A stretch of DNA of 29,575 nt from a virus. The DNA lies in the IMG/VR virus record IMGVR_UViG_3300047494_000150, positions 1-29,575 of that record; one strand, given 5' to 3'. Position 1 is the first letter of the stretch; each line of letters opens with the position of its first letter. Position numbers and translations under genes: made by a program. The notes under the pieces are model-generated. The model searched no databases and was not told the origin of the DNA. It saw nothing but the letters and a program-made list of their open reading frames with translations. This document shows positions 11,122-19,545 of this stretch, in pieces.

Positions 11122-13127
11122 TAGTTGCCCCCAACCTTTGCAACACTGAACCAGTTTTTAGAAGTTGACGCTACGATGGCGGGCGCCGTGATAGAGCTTG
11201 TGACCTGTACCTTTAAAGTATCGCCCTCGAGGCAATAAAAAACATCACCGACGTTAGCGACTAAGGCTGTCTGCACGCCTCCTGCATACTCGGTGTTTTC
11301 CGCTATCTGCGTTGCACTGCCCGACTGCTGAATCTGAATGTCGAGCGTGTTGTTGAGTGCGATTGTGCCAGAGACGGCGATACAAGCGTTAGCCTGGTAG
11401 TAGTTGGTCGAGGGGCAGGTCCAGATGCCCGTGCTCACTGAGTAGCTGCCAGTCGTGTCGAACTGCTTCGTACCATAGACGACAGTCGCTGCCGTACCGC
11501 TAACAACTGTGCTCGAGCCATATGCTCGCATCGCCACGCGGTCCGTCGCCTGGATGATAGCGGGACCTGACTGACGCGCGATAGAGAAGAAGTTCTCTGT
11601 GACGCTTGAGCTGAAGGTGGCCGACGTGCCGTCTGTGTAAGAGCGCATCGTTACCAAGTCACCAGCATTTAGAGGATAGCCCTTGACTGAAATCTCGGGC
11701 GTCACAGCACCTGAAATGGCCGCTTGCGTTCTAGTTACACCGTCTAACTTGCGTACGCCATTGACGAACAGCGAGCAGACAGTTGCCAGAGATGCCGCGC
11801 TGAACGTCGCTGTCACAGTGAACTGTGCTGAGATGTCGTATAGCCCGGTTACAGGCACCGTGTACGTACCGCCGCTGTAGCTGGCGTTCGTATCTTTGAT
11901 GAGAGTCGGCCATGTGACTATGTTTAGCGATGTGCCCAACGTACCAGTTGGTTGTCCGTTGTAGAGCGCGCTAACTACCGTCTGCGAGCTATCAGCCGAC
12001 TGCGCGGTGTTGGAGCTCCAGCCGACGATTGGGACGTCAAACTTGAAATCTAAAGTCTGTCCACTAGATGCGATCGAAGAGCCTTGAGCCGCACCAAGAC
12101 CACTCGCAGAGCTTGTCTGCGTACCGATATTTACGATGCTACCTGTGTTCGCTAGAACTGTGATACCGAAGAACGTTGATGACGAGAAGCTAGTGGTGGC
12201 GCTACCGACAAGCTGACCAGCAGCCACCTTGGGCGTCACGGTGTCGATAGTTACGTTCGCATTGGCGCCAGCATAACCTATAGAAATAGAAGCCGTGGTA
12301 GCGGTCGTAACGCCAGATGTGAAGTAACCTTGAACAAAGAGCCTATCGCCATCACGCTTCGACTCAAATGAAACGCCTGTTGGAGTACCAAAGCCTACAA
12401 TTGTAGGAGTGTACGACACCCAATCAGTCATCGCGGGGCCTTGGCTTGTTAGCTGCGGACCACCGTAGAACGAGTCGAGGTTCATCGTAAAAACACTTGC
12501 CGATGCCGTCGGGAAGTAGACGATAAAACGAAGTGATGCTGTCGTGATGTTCGTCTGAAACACACCCGAGGCAGTACCGACGCCAGTACCTTGTATGAAG
12601 TTAAACGCGGGACTAACAGCTAGAAACTGCGAGTTGGTCACATCATACACAGCTAATGCGAATGAGTTAGCTGATGTACCGCTTAGGTTAACGTTAGCAG
12701 CACCACTAAAAAAGTTGTATGACACCTTGAACTGCAGCATTTTCCCTTGGTCTTCGATATCGATCGAATACGCAGGGCTGTGAAGCATGTTGCCAGTAGT
12801 TGATGCCGAGCTTGATGTCAGCTGAAGGGAATTAAGGCCCGCAATCGGATTGGTCGACGTGATGCCAAAGCTTAGGTTCCCGGAAGCACCGGAGCCAAAT
12901 GTCGGGGTACCCGTGGGCAGCCCGTTCGTGAGCGTACCGATCGTGCCAAGGCCGAAGCTATTGACAGTGCCGTTTTCAAACGTACCACCAGAGATGTAGT
13001 TCTTCGGACCATTGTAAGTGAGGAGCGAGCCATTAGAGTTAAGGATGCCCGGCAGTGCGTTCACTGCGTTAGGGCTACCTGTTGTGATCGGACCGCTGCT
13101 ACCTGTGCCGCCGTTATTTAATCCCAT
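11121..13127 (-). CDS. Tail fibre/receptor-binding virion protein with C1q-like jelly rolls, 668 aa
   Basis: Modular beta-rich virion protein. Residues 1-40 form a Gly/Asn-rich N-terminal anchor. About 44-222 resemble a carbohydrate-binding jelly roll (NYISGGTFENGTVNSFGL ... FTMNLDSFYGG). About 234-370 hold a WVSYTPT...GFGTPTGV module shared by many environmental phage proteins. Two consecutive C1q/TNF-like jelly rolls follow (about 383-518 and 525-668), each with GTYTVPVTGLYDIS- or GIWTCPSTNYYQ-type strands and ending NFFSIAR or NWFSVAKV. Such tips trimerise and bind host glycans. It lies distal in the late operon, with fibre-like proteins before it. Best call is the receptor-binding or capsid-surface appendage; the attachment point is not known. 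Confidence 0.7.
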   Translation of the reverse strand: MGLNNGGTGSSGPITTGSPNAVNALPGILNSNGSLLTYNGPKNYISGGTFENGTVNSFGLGTIGTLTNGLPTGTPTFGSGASGNLSFGITSTNPIAGLNSLQLTSSSASTTGNMLHSPAYSIDIEDQGKMLQFKVSYNFFSGAANVNLSGTSANSFALAVYDVTNSQFLAVSPAFNFIQGTGVGTASGVFQTNITTASLRFIVYFPTASASVFTMNLDSFYGGPQLTSQGPAMTDWVSYTPTIVGFGTPTGVSFESKRDGDRLFVQGYFTSGVTTATTASISIGYAGANANVTIDTVTPKVAAGQLVGSATTSFSSSTFFGITVLANTGSIVNIGTQTSSASGLGAAQGSSIASSGQTLDFKFDVPIVGWSSNTAQSADSSQTVVSALYNGQPTGTLGTSLNIVTWPTLIKDTNASYSGGTYTVPVTGLYDISAQFTVTATFSAASLATVCSLFVNGVRKLDGVTRTQAAISGAVTPEISVKGYPLNAGDLVTMRSYTDGTSATFSSSVTENFFSIARQSGPAIIQATDRVAMRAYGSSTVVSGTAATVVYGTKQFDTTGSYSVSTGIWTCPSTNYYQANACIAVSGTIALNNTLDIQIQQSGSATQIAENTEYAGGVQTALVANVGDVFYCLEGDTLKVQVTSSITAPAIVASTSKNWFSVAKVGGN

Positions 13128-13128
13128 G

Positions 13129-14109
13129 TTATGCCTGCTTCGCCGTATACGGCACAGACGCCGTCGTTGAGATGACAGAGACTAATTCTGTTGAAACAAA
13201 CCCAGTCTCCATTACGAGCGATCCTAGAGGCCCTAGCTGAATGCTCGGCTGTGAGGCGACAGCCGTCGTCGTGAAGTTGATCCAGATGGTTGCGGTTGTA
13301 GAGTCGTTTTGAATAAGCAAATACTTGCGAGAGGCGTTCACAGCCATAAGCGTTGTCGCTGTCGACGGTGTCGCTGAGGTCGTACCGCTGTTATCTGTCA
13401 GCGTACCTTTGGTCGGCGTGATGGTAGCGCTAGAGACAGTCGTTACCGTGCCGACAGTTGTCACCGTAGCAAGAGTCTGTGCTGAGGCGATAGCGACGGT
13501 AGCATTGAGGTTAGCCGCAGTCGGTTGTACCACCGTCACCGTGCTACTAGAGCTAGTGGGTGACGTGATGAGGCGGCCTGAGCTATCTACCTGCAGAGCT
13601 GCCTGCTGGCCCGTAGAAAGGGTCGGGAGTGTGGTATTAAATACACCACCAATGAGGTCTGACTTAGCCGCAGCTCCGCCGGCAGCTACGCTGCCTTGCG
13701 TGTTAGAGGTGTTGGTCGCGATGGTTGTCAGAGATGCGTTGCCAGATGTTTGGTTAGCAGCTGTCGCCTGCGTACCGCTGTTTGTAGCAATGGTCGTGAG
13801 AGAGGCGTTACCGCCGGTCTGTAGAGCCGCTGTAGAGGCACCAGTCGTGTTCGTGGCGATAGTTGCTAAGCTGTTGTTACCAGTCACCTGGTTAGCTGAT
13901 GTTGCACCTCCGGCTGGGAGGGCTGAGCTTGTGACGGCTACGTTAGGGCCGCTAGAGGCTGATGTACCGCTAAAGGGCTGAAGATTACCGCTACCATCAA
14001 CGAAGCCAACCTCAGTTGAGGAGGGAGGCGCTTGCGTTGTGTTAGTGCCTACAGAGGCGTTGGAGCTTGTACCACCGCTAGATGCCGGGTACTGCATAAA
14101 AAAGCTCAT
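13129..14109 (-). CDS. Repetitive beta-solenoid-like virion/fibre protein, 326 aa
   Basis: Ser/Thr/Ala/Asn-rich throughout. Residues about 73-140 contain three copies of (G)NxSLxTIATN(T/S) spaced about 30 residues, suggesting a fibrous shaft. The C-terminal about 90 residues (LMAVNASRKYLLIQNDS...IWINF...LGPLGSLVMETGFV) form a compact beta domain seen in phage appendage proteins. AAAGGTG precedes the ATG by seven bases. Likely a thin fibre or stalk component. Confidence 0.6.
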   Translation of the reverse strand: MSFFMQYPASSGGTSSNASVGTNTTQAPPSSTEVGFVDGSGNLQPFSGTSASSGPNVAVTSSALPAGGATSANQVTGNNSLATIATNTTGASTAALQTGGNASLTTIATNSGTQATAANQTSGNASLTTIATNTSNTQGSVAAGGAAAKSDLIGGVFNTTLPTLSTGQQAALQVDSSGRLITSPTSSSSTVTVVQPTAANLNATVAIASAQTLATVTTVGTVTTVSSATITPTKGTLTDNSGTTSATPSTATTLMAVNASRKYLLIQNDSTTATIWINFTTTAVASQPSIQLGPLGSLVMETGFVSTELVSVISTTASVPYTAKQA

Positions 14110-14110
14110 G

Positions 14111-14488
14111 CTATTGCACCTTTCCCGTTGCGATAACGTTTAGGGTGCCTGTACCGCTAGTGGCTGTGTATATGACTCTGACTGCATAACCTGCGATAGA
14201 ATCTACGTCGGCATAGCCTGTACCCGTGTTGCCAGTGACCGTGCCCGTAGCGGACATCGGGAGGGTGTTCCAGGTGCCGGGGTTATTGACGCTACCGTCA
14301 GCGTTTTGGCTATAGTCGTTAGATACTTGAATAGAAATCACACCTACAGGCGAGGTGCCCACCCAGGAGCAGCTATAGCTGATCATAGAGAGGTTCTGGA
14401 TGACGGTAACGGCCGAGGTGAGGTTACCCGCCATATTCCCGTTCGTAATGACCGAGAAGGGGGTGAGGATGGGACGGGACGCTGACAT
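14111..14488 (-). CDS. Small beta-sandwich virion protein, 125 aa
   Basis: Ser/Thr/Gly-rich beta protein with ISIQVSNDYSQ, NPGTWNTLP, then YAVRVIYTATSGTGTLNV. This is a widespread pattern of small structural proteins in short-tailed phages, and it resembles the 118-aa product at 10589-10945. SD AAGGGAGA directly follows a nested hairpin (14498-14536), so translation may depend on that structure. Confidence 0.6.
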   Translation of the reverse strand: MSASRPILTPFSVITNGNMAGNLTSAVTVIQNLSMISYSCSWVGTSPVGVISIQVSNDYSQNADGSVNNPGTWNTLPMSATGTVTGNTGTGYADVDSIAGYAVRVIYTATSGTGTLNVIATGKVQ

Positions 14489-14497
14489 CGGATCTCC

Positions 14498-14536
14498 CTT
14501 ATAGGGTGAGGCCTTATGGGCCTAGACACCTATAAG
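14498..14536 (-). promoter_or_regulatory. Nested hairpin before RBS of 125-aa virion gene
   Basis: Outer stem CTTATAGG (14498-14505) with CCTATAAG (14529-14536); inner stem AGGCC (14509-14513) with GGCCT (14519-14523) around a 5-nt loop. No T-run, so not a typical terminator. In the minus-strand transcript the Shine-Dalgarno GGGAGA begins directly at the stem's 3' edge. Could be an RNase III site or a translation control element. Confidence 0.65.
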
Positions 14537-14551
14537 TGGCATTATGTCTCA
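14537..14551 (-). promoter_or_regulatory. TGAGAC-N6-CCA element (copy at 14.5 kb)
   Basis: Minus-strand TGAGACATAATGCCA matches 11 of 15 bases with the elements at 21097-21111 and 28173-28187. Its first three bases are the stop codon of the upstream 1033-aa gene and it abuts the hairpin. Role unknown. Confidence 0.4.
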
Positions 14552-17500
14552 GCTATCTCGCCCGCTACGATCGCTCTCAGCGCTCTGGGAGGCCGTCTGG
14601 TAGCTTTTAGCACCCTTAGCCATGTCTGTAGACGCCTTAGCGCTCGGCTTCTTACCTTGAGGCGCCTGGGGCGCTTGAACGGGTTGCGGTTGGGCGGCTA
14701 TAATAGACATGGGCTGCATCGTATTGTCTAAGGGTTGACCTAGGAATAGAGATAGGCCCAAGCGAGTGTGGTAAGGGATTGGAGTTTCCTCGTCTAAGGC
14801 ACCCGCGATCTCTTGCCCAAGCTTAGTTTGAAGCTGCTGCATGTAGCCCGGATACATAGAGTTTAAATCCTGAATGTCCGATGGCAGCAAGGTCCCGTCC
14901 TTAACGTGCTGAAGGACACTCAGAGGCTGTTGTGCGATACCTACCGCCCTGTTGTAGCGCTGTGAGGCTTGAGCGCTTGGTTTTATAGGTTTATCCAACG
15001 GACCAAGTTGAAGTGGCTTGGGTTTGAGCTGAGCAAGGTATTGAATAGCTTGGGTTGATTGTTGGCTAAGCGCTACTTGATGAGCACCCATATAGTGCCC
15101 TAGATCGCTATTTTGCACTCTGGAGGCGAACTTATTAGGGTCTTTTTGAAACTCCTCGACGAGCTTATCAATCTTTTCATCCCCGCCAGTAGTCGCGACA
15201 ATTTTCGAGCCTAGTACCTGCGCGGTTGGCCTCAGCACGTCGCTTACTGCTTTAGACGTGGTTTGAGCCCCTTTGTAGGCCTTACCTAAAAAGTTCACCA
15301 TGGACTTTACGCCTGGCGCAGAAACTTCGGCTTCTGACGACATAATATTAAGCATGGCTAATTTATAGGCTTCAGGCAGTTCTTTACCGAAGTGAGTCGC
15401 CATACCACCAACTAGCCCGCCAATAACACCACCGCCGAGTCCATGCTCGCCTCCGGCAATACCACCTATCATAGCGCCGGCACCGCTACCGACGTGCTTA
15501 AACAGCTTCCACATACCTGCCGGTGTACCGCTATCTTTAATCGCTTTAATCCGACTGATGCCGTCTTGGATTACATCTCCCGCCCTAATACGCTCAATAG
15601 CACCGTTGGGCAGGATGAATTTTGCATGCTCCGGGGAGCCTTTCATCAGATTGTCAAGCTTACGTACGAGCGCCTTGCTATCGAGAACGACTTTACCGTT
15701 TTCGCGGTACACGGCTCCGGAGAGGAACTGCTTAGCTTCATGCTGGCGTACCATCTCTGCAATATCTGGAAAGGTCTGCTGCAATATCTCTTTGAGCTCA
15801 ACATCACCCTTGGTGGAGAACTTCTTAATGATTTCTTCAGGAGTAAGTTTTTCCAGCTTTGCTTGGAGCTTGCCGGTCCCTTTCCAGTCACCCAAGCCAA
15901 GATGGTCCATAAGCTTTTCATACTTCTCTACATAATCCTGATAGTTAGAGCTTGCTACTTTACGGTCATCGATTAGACCTTGGGCTGCTGTTCTACCTTC
16001 TGCTTTAGCGTCTTTAACGGCTTGCTTTGCCGTCTGACTAGCTTGATCGGCTTCTGCCTGCAGATCCTCTCCAATGCGGCGCGCTCCAGAGCCCACACCA
16101 CTCAAGGCTTTAGTGGAGGTAGCTCGCGCTTGCGCTTGAGCGGCATAGTCTACGACTGACTGGTCCATACCCTCAAGGCCGACTTTTTCACCTTGCTTGA
16201 GGATAAAGTTATTCTTCCAGTCGCCGATCAAAGAGCGTAGGCGATTTAGCCCGAAGCGGGTGTCATCATCTATCGGCCCAGAAGCGCGGCGACGAAGCTG
16301 TTGTCTAAGAGCTTCGAGCCCCCCCACGGTGTCTTTAGTCAAAACTTGGTCGCCAACCTCGTGAAACGTTTTATATAGAGGGCTAGCGGTGCCGATATCC
16401 TGATTTGTCGCTGCGTGTTCAATAAGTGTGTTTCGGAGATTTAGGGCATCCTCGTCTGGGATAGCTACAGTTGCCTCTTGAGCAGCCACGCGCTCTTGTT
16501 CGTCGTGGACAGGACCGTAATCAGATAAAAGACGGTCTTTAAATGACTGTTCAATTGCTTTTCCGCTGTCATGGTTTGAAAACGTAGCGGCGTCATCTAG
16601 ATTGATACCCAAACCTTTTGCTACAGACTCCCGCAACTCAACCGGCAGATTATTGAGTTGCTCAAGCATCTGAGGGTTTTGAGCTCGGTAGAGCTCTTGT
16701 GCCATCTCGAGCGCCTTAGGATCACCGCTCAGAGCTGAGACGATGGTAGGATGGGGGCTGATGCCTAGATCCGCAAACGACTTCTGAAGCGTTTCTGGTA
16801 ATACTAGTTTGTCGCCGCCGTTTACCGTCTTGATCAAACCCTCAAGCCATTGAGCTGCTTTAGGGCCAGGACCTGCTTTCCACAAAGGGCTAACGGCGCC
16901 CGCCATAAGTGCCCCGCCGCCAAGCCCTAAGGCAGCAGAGAGACCGACGTTAGAAATAGCGTTAGTTGCAGTAGCGTCTGGGTCTTGCACCACCATTTTA
17001 GAGATTTCATCGCTACCACCCAAAACAGCCATTTCAGCAGCTTGTTTAGCAGCCTCGGACCCAACGCGAGATAAGTATGACGGCTGAAATGCTTTAGCAA
17101 GCTCTGGCAGCCCCATCTTAGTAGCTTGTGCGGCGGCATCAACGCCTTTAGCTACATCGCTTAAGCCAGCGGCGGCTTGTGCAGCATGCCCCGCAGCTTC
17201 CATACCGGCAGATAATCCGAAGTCAGCCATGCTGCTGCCGACAAGACCTGTCACCTCGCCAGCTGTGTGCGCGCCCGTATGACTACGCCGCTGGATGTTT
17301 TCCGGGTCGATGCCTATCGCTTCCTCAGCAGCCGGCGCTAATGGACCTACGACACCTTGTCCGGCTCCCTCGACAAATGCTTTAGCCTGTTCACCGAGGC
17401 TTGAGTTCTTATAATCGTCAATAGCTTGAGGCATGGCATACCGATAGCCCGCATTAAATGCCTCAGGAGCCTCATGAGGGTCCAGGGTGCCAAGCTGTCC

Positions 17501-17650
17501 GTTTGGATCAAACACCTGGATAGGCGAGCCTTTAGGGAAGCTATATTGACCAGATGCTACAGCATCATGCACCTCGTCGGGGTGCATAGTACCTTTAACA
17601 GGCTGTTGACCTGAGATGTCATATATTGGAACAGACGGGGTGTCTGCCAT
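14549..17650 (-). CDS. Large internal virion (DNA-ejection type) protein, 1033 aa
   Basis: Third and largest of three consecutive internal-type virion proteins. N-terminus (VPIYDISGQQPVKGTMHPDE...GQYSFPKGSPIQVFDPNGQ) is a repeated-type opener seen in many phage ejection proteins. The middle is Ala-rich, with glycine-zipper hydrophobic stretches (about 220-250 and 735-775, for example GAMIGGIAGGEHGLGGGVIGG) that could insert in the host membrane. Long charged helices (about 510-580) suggest coiled coils. I see no transglycosylase motif. By position and composition it should be packaged and injected to form part of the trans-envelope channel. Confidence 0.7.
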   Translation of the reverse strand: MADTPSVPIYDISGQQPVKGTMHPDEVHDAVASGQYSFPKGSPIQVFDPNGQLGTLDPHEAPEAFNAGYRYAMPQAIDDYKNSSLGEQAKAFVEGAGQGVVGPLAPAAEEAIGIDPENIQRRSHTGAHTAGEVTGLVGSSMADFGLSAGMEAAGHAAQAAAGLSDVAKGVDAAAQATKMGLPELAKAFQPSYLSRVGSEAAKQAAEMAVLGGSDEISKMVVQDPDATATNAISNVGLSAALGLGGGALMAGAVSPLWKAGPGPKAAQWLEGLIKTVNGGDKLVLPETLQKSFADLGISPHPTIVSALSGDPKALEMAQELYRAQNPQMLEQLNNLPVELRESVAKGLGINLDDAATFSNHDSGKAIEQSFKDRLLSDYGPVHDEQERVAAQEATVAIPDEDALNLRNTLIEHAATNQDIGTASPLYKTFHEVGDQVLTKDTVGGLEALRQQLRRRASGPIDDDTRFGLNRLRSLIGDWKNNFILKQGEKVGLEGMDQSVVDYAAQAQARATSTKALSGVGSGARRIGEDLQAEADQASQTAKQAVKDAKAEGRTAAQGLIDDRKVASSNYQDYVEKYEKLMDHLGLGDWKGTGKLQAKLEKLTPEEIIKKFSTKGDVELKEILQQTFPDIAEMVRQHEAKQFLSGAVYRENGKVVLDSKALVRKLDNLMKGSPEHAKFILPNGAIERIRAGDVIQDGISRIKAIKDSGTPAGMWKLFKHVGSGAGAMIGGIAGGEHGLGGGVIGGLVGGMATHFGKELPEAYKLAMLNIMSSEAEVSAPGVKSMVNFLGKAYKGAQTTSKAVSDVLRPTAQVLGSKIVATTGGDEKIDKLVEEFQKDPNKFASRVQNSDLGHYMGAHQVALSQQSTQAIQYLAQLKPKPLQLGPLDKPIKPSAQASQRYNRAVGIAQQPLSVLQHVKDGTLLPSDIQDLNSMYPGYMQQLQTKLGQEIAGALDEETPIPYHTRLGLSLFLGQPLDNTMQPMSIIAAQPQPVQAPQAPQGKKPSAKASTDMAKGAKSYQTASQSAESDRSGRDS

Positions 17651-17652
17651 GT

Positions 17653-19545
17653 TTACCTGCTTGGTTTGAATGAGCTAAAAGTACGAGGTGCTTGTTGCTG
17701 TGCACCAGGTGGGCGGAGGCCTAGCGATTTAAGATTATTCTGATAGGAGTTACTATAAATAGACATAAGCTGCTTGAGCTTAGGGCTAGATGTCAAAGCA
17801 GCAGAAAAGCCCGCCGGGTTAGAGCCAATGGTGTCGTTAAGGAATCCAGCATCGCCCTCTTTGTACGTACCCTGGTGTTCGCCAGTACGAATAGCTGATT
17901 GCAACTCATTTATCAGCGTTTTACCGCCTTGAATCTCATCCCAGCTCGTCGCAGTACCTCGTTTATTAGCCAAGGCTTGTGCCTTACTTATGAGATCAAG
18001 CACGTTTTTGTGATTTAAAACGTCTGCTCGCTGCTGCTCACTAGGGATAGTTTGAGCAATTCCCAGACCCGGAAAATAACGTTGGCGCATCTCTTTAGCT
18101 TGAGGGTCGTGCATCATGTCAGCATAAGCAAGGCTGTGTTGGATAGCAGCGTCGTTTACTGGTCCACCATTAGCACCGGCTAAGTTCATAAGCGATTGGC
18201 GTAGTCCGAGCTGCATTTGCCATTGAGCGCGTTGCTGCTGAAGAACTGATAGCGCTTTGTCGGCATTAGCCTTAGCCTGAGGTCCGGCTAATGATGCCGC
18301 GTTCTGTTGGAGAGAGTGCTCCATGATCGCGTTCTGCGTGATACGCGCCATGTCGATTGCATCACGCTTATTGTGATATTTCTGCATATAGGCGCCGACC
18401 AAGGTTTTCTTACGGTCCATATCCGCAACTTGACCTTGTAGGTTTCTGTCCATCTGATGTTGGAGCATTTCGATGGCGGCGTTTGGGCGGTTAGTAGGGT
18501 TAAAGCCGGCAAGGATCATGCCTAGACCAGCAGCGATTTTAGAGTGACTGCCATTACCTTGAGCGTCACCTGTCCAGTACTTATTAGGATCGATGTGGTT
18601 AGCCTGTAGGTCTTTGATGACGCCGTCGAGCTCGCCGTTAACGTCGTTAGAGGCGTCTTGGAAGCTCGCTTGGGCCGCTCTTTGAGCTTCGATGTTATTT
18701 TGCAGTGCGTTTTGATCAAGTACACCTTGTGCGCCTTTAACCGCCGCATCTTCATTAATGCCCTTTTCAGCCAGATCAAACGCCGCGCCCATGCCCGATT
18801 GCGCAGGGTCCATATAATTTGTAGGGCCATTAGCTTGCTGAGGTGCTTGATCATTAGCCGGCCCTTGATCAGGTGGCTGCATACCGGCGAGCTTATCCTT
18901 AGCCATATTAGGCAGAGGAGCTTGCCCCAGTCTTGCTCTGTCAGCATTAAGGACGTCCGTTTGACTAGCCTGAGAAGCTAGCGCTGACTTAGCCGCAGCA
19001 TCGCGGGCATCTTGTCTAGCCTGCGCGTACTGCATAGCCTCGTGGTTAGGCATGCTAGGAGGCTGGCCGTCTTTAAACTCTTCAGTATCCGGATCAACGA
19101 CGTGCATACCGGTAGTAGCACCGTGGAGCGCAGTCGTGTAGTCGTTAACGAAGTCTTTCGGAGCGGGTGTAGGTGCGGGAGGAGCGGCAGCTCTTTGCTG
19201 TTCTAAGATGCCCGGGTCCGCCTCTCTATACTGACTAGCAGGATCCGCAGGAGCAGGTATTGCTGCCGGCGCGCTATCGTTCTCCGCTACCGGCTCTTGC
19301 GGGTCTGCATACATCTTGCGAGGCACTTCACCGCCGCGAGCCATCTTTTGGTCATGAGCTTCAGATGCTTGATCTTGCGTCTGCTCAGCGGTCGCAAGCT
19401 TAGAGAGGGCAGATAGCTGAGCTTGGGCTTCTTTAGGTAAAGTAGCGTGTTGTAGCATGATCTCATGCCCGTCGGGATGCCGGAGAGTGGTGCTCTTAGC
19501 ATCGCTCTTGACGTGCTTGAGCTTACTCATATCCATTTTAAACAT
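17653..19545 (-). CDS. Internal virion protein, 630 aa
   Basis: Ala/Gln/Asp-rich, largely helical. N-terminus has a short DGHEI...HATLPKEAQAQL segment, then MARGGEVPRKMYADP (about 68-82), a GG(K/E)VP motif shared with the 503-aa neighbour. A Pro-rich linker follows (about 91-130), and then long helical regions. The ATG overlaps the upstream stop (TAATG) with AAGGGC before it; ATG codons 4 and 6 are alternatives. Likely an ejection protein assembled with its two neighbours inside the capsid or tail. Confidence 0.65.
   Translation of the reverse strand: MFKMDMSKLKHVKSDAKSTTLRHPDGHEIMLQHATLPKEAQAQLSALSKLATAEQTQDQASEAHDQKMARGGEVPRKMYADPQEPVAENDSAPAAIPAPADPASQYREADPGILEQQRAAAPPAPTPAPKDFVNDYTTALHGATTGMHVVDPDTEEFKDGQPPSMPNHEAMQYAQARQDARDAAAKSALASQASQTDVLNADRARLGQAPLPNMAKDKLAGMQPPDQGPANDQAPQQANGPTNYMDPAQSGMGAAFDLAEKGINEDAAVKGAQGVLDQNALQNNIEAQRAAQASFQDASNDVNGELDGVIKDLQANHIDPNKYWTGDAQGNGSHSKIAAGLGMILAGFNPTNRPNAAIEMLQHQMDRNLQGQVADMDRKKTLVGAYMQKYHNKRDAIDMARITQNAIMEHSLQQNAASLAGPQAKANADKALSVLQQQRAQWQMQLGLRQSLMNLAGANGGPVNDAAIQHSLAYADMMHDPQAKEMRQRYFPGLGIAQTIPSEQQRADVLNHKNVLDLISKAQALANKRGTATSWDEIQGGKTLINELQSAIRTGEHQGTYKEGDAGFLNDTIGSNPAGFSAALTSSPKLKQLMSIYSNSYQNNLKSLGLRPPGAQQQAPRTFSSFKPSR

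Noticed and set aside
13325-13981. 218-codon plus-strand frame opposite the 326-aa virion gene
   Set aside because: Composition is that of an antisense shadow of Ser/Thr/Ala repeats, without coupling to any plus-strand neighbour.
14490-14516. T7-type promoter (CTCACCCTATAAGGGAGA resembles the T7 class III core)
   Set aside because: The similarity has insertions in the core, the sequence is explained by the hairpin and Shine-Dalgarno, and no other copy is seen.
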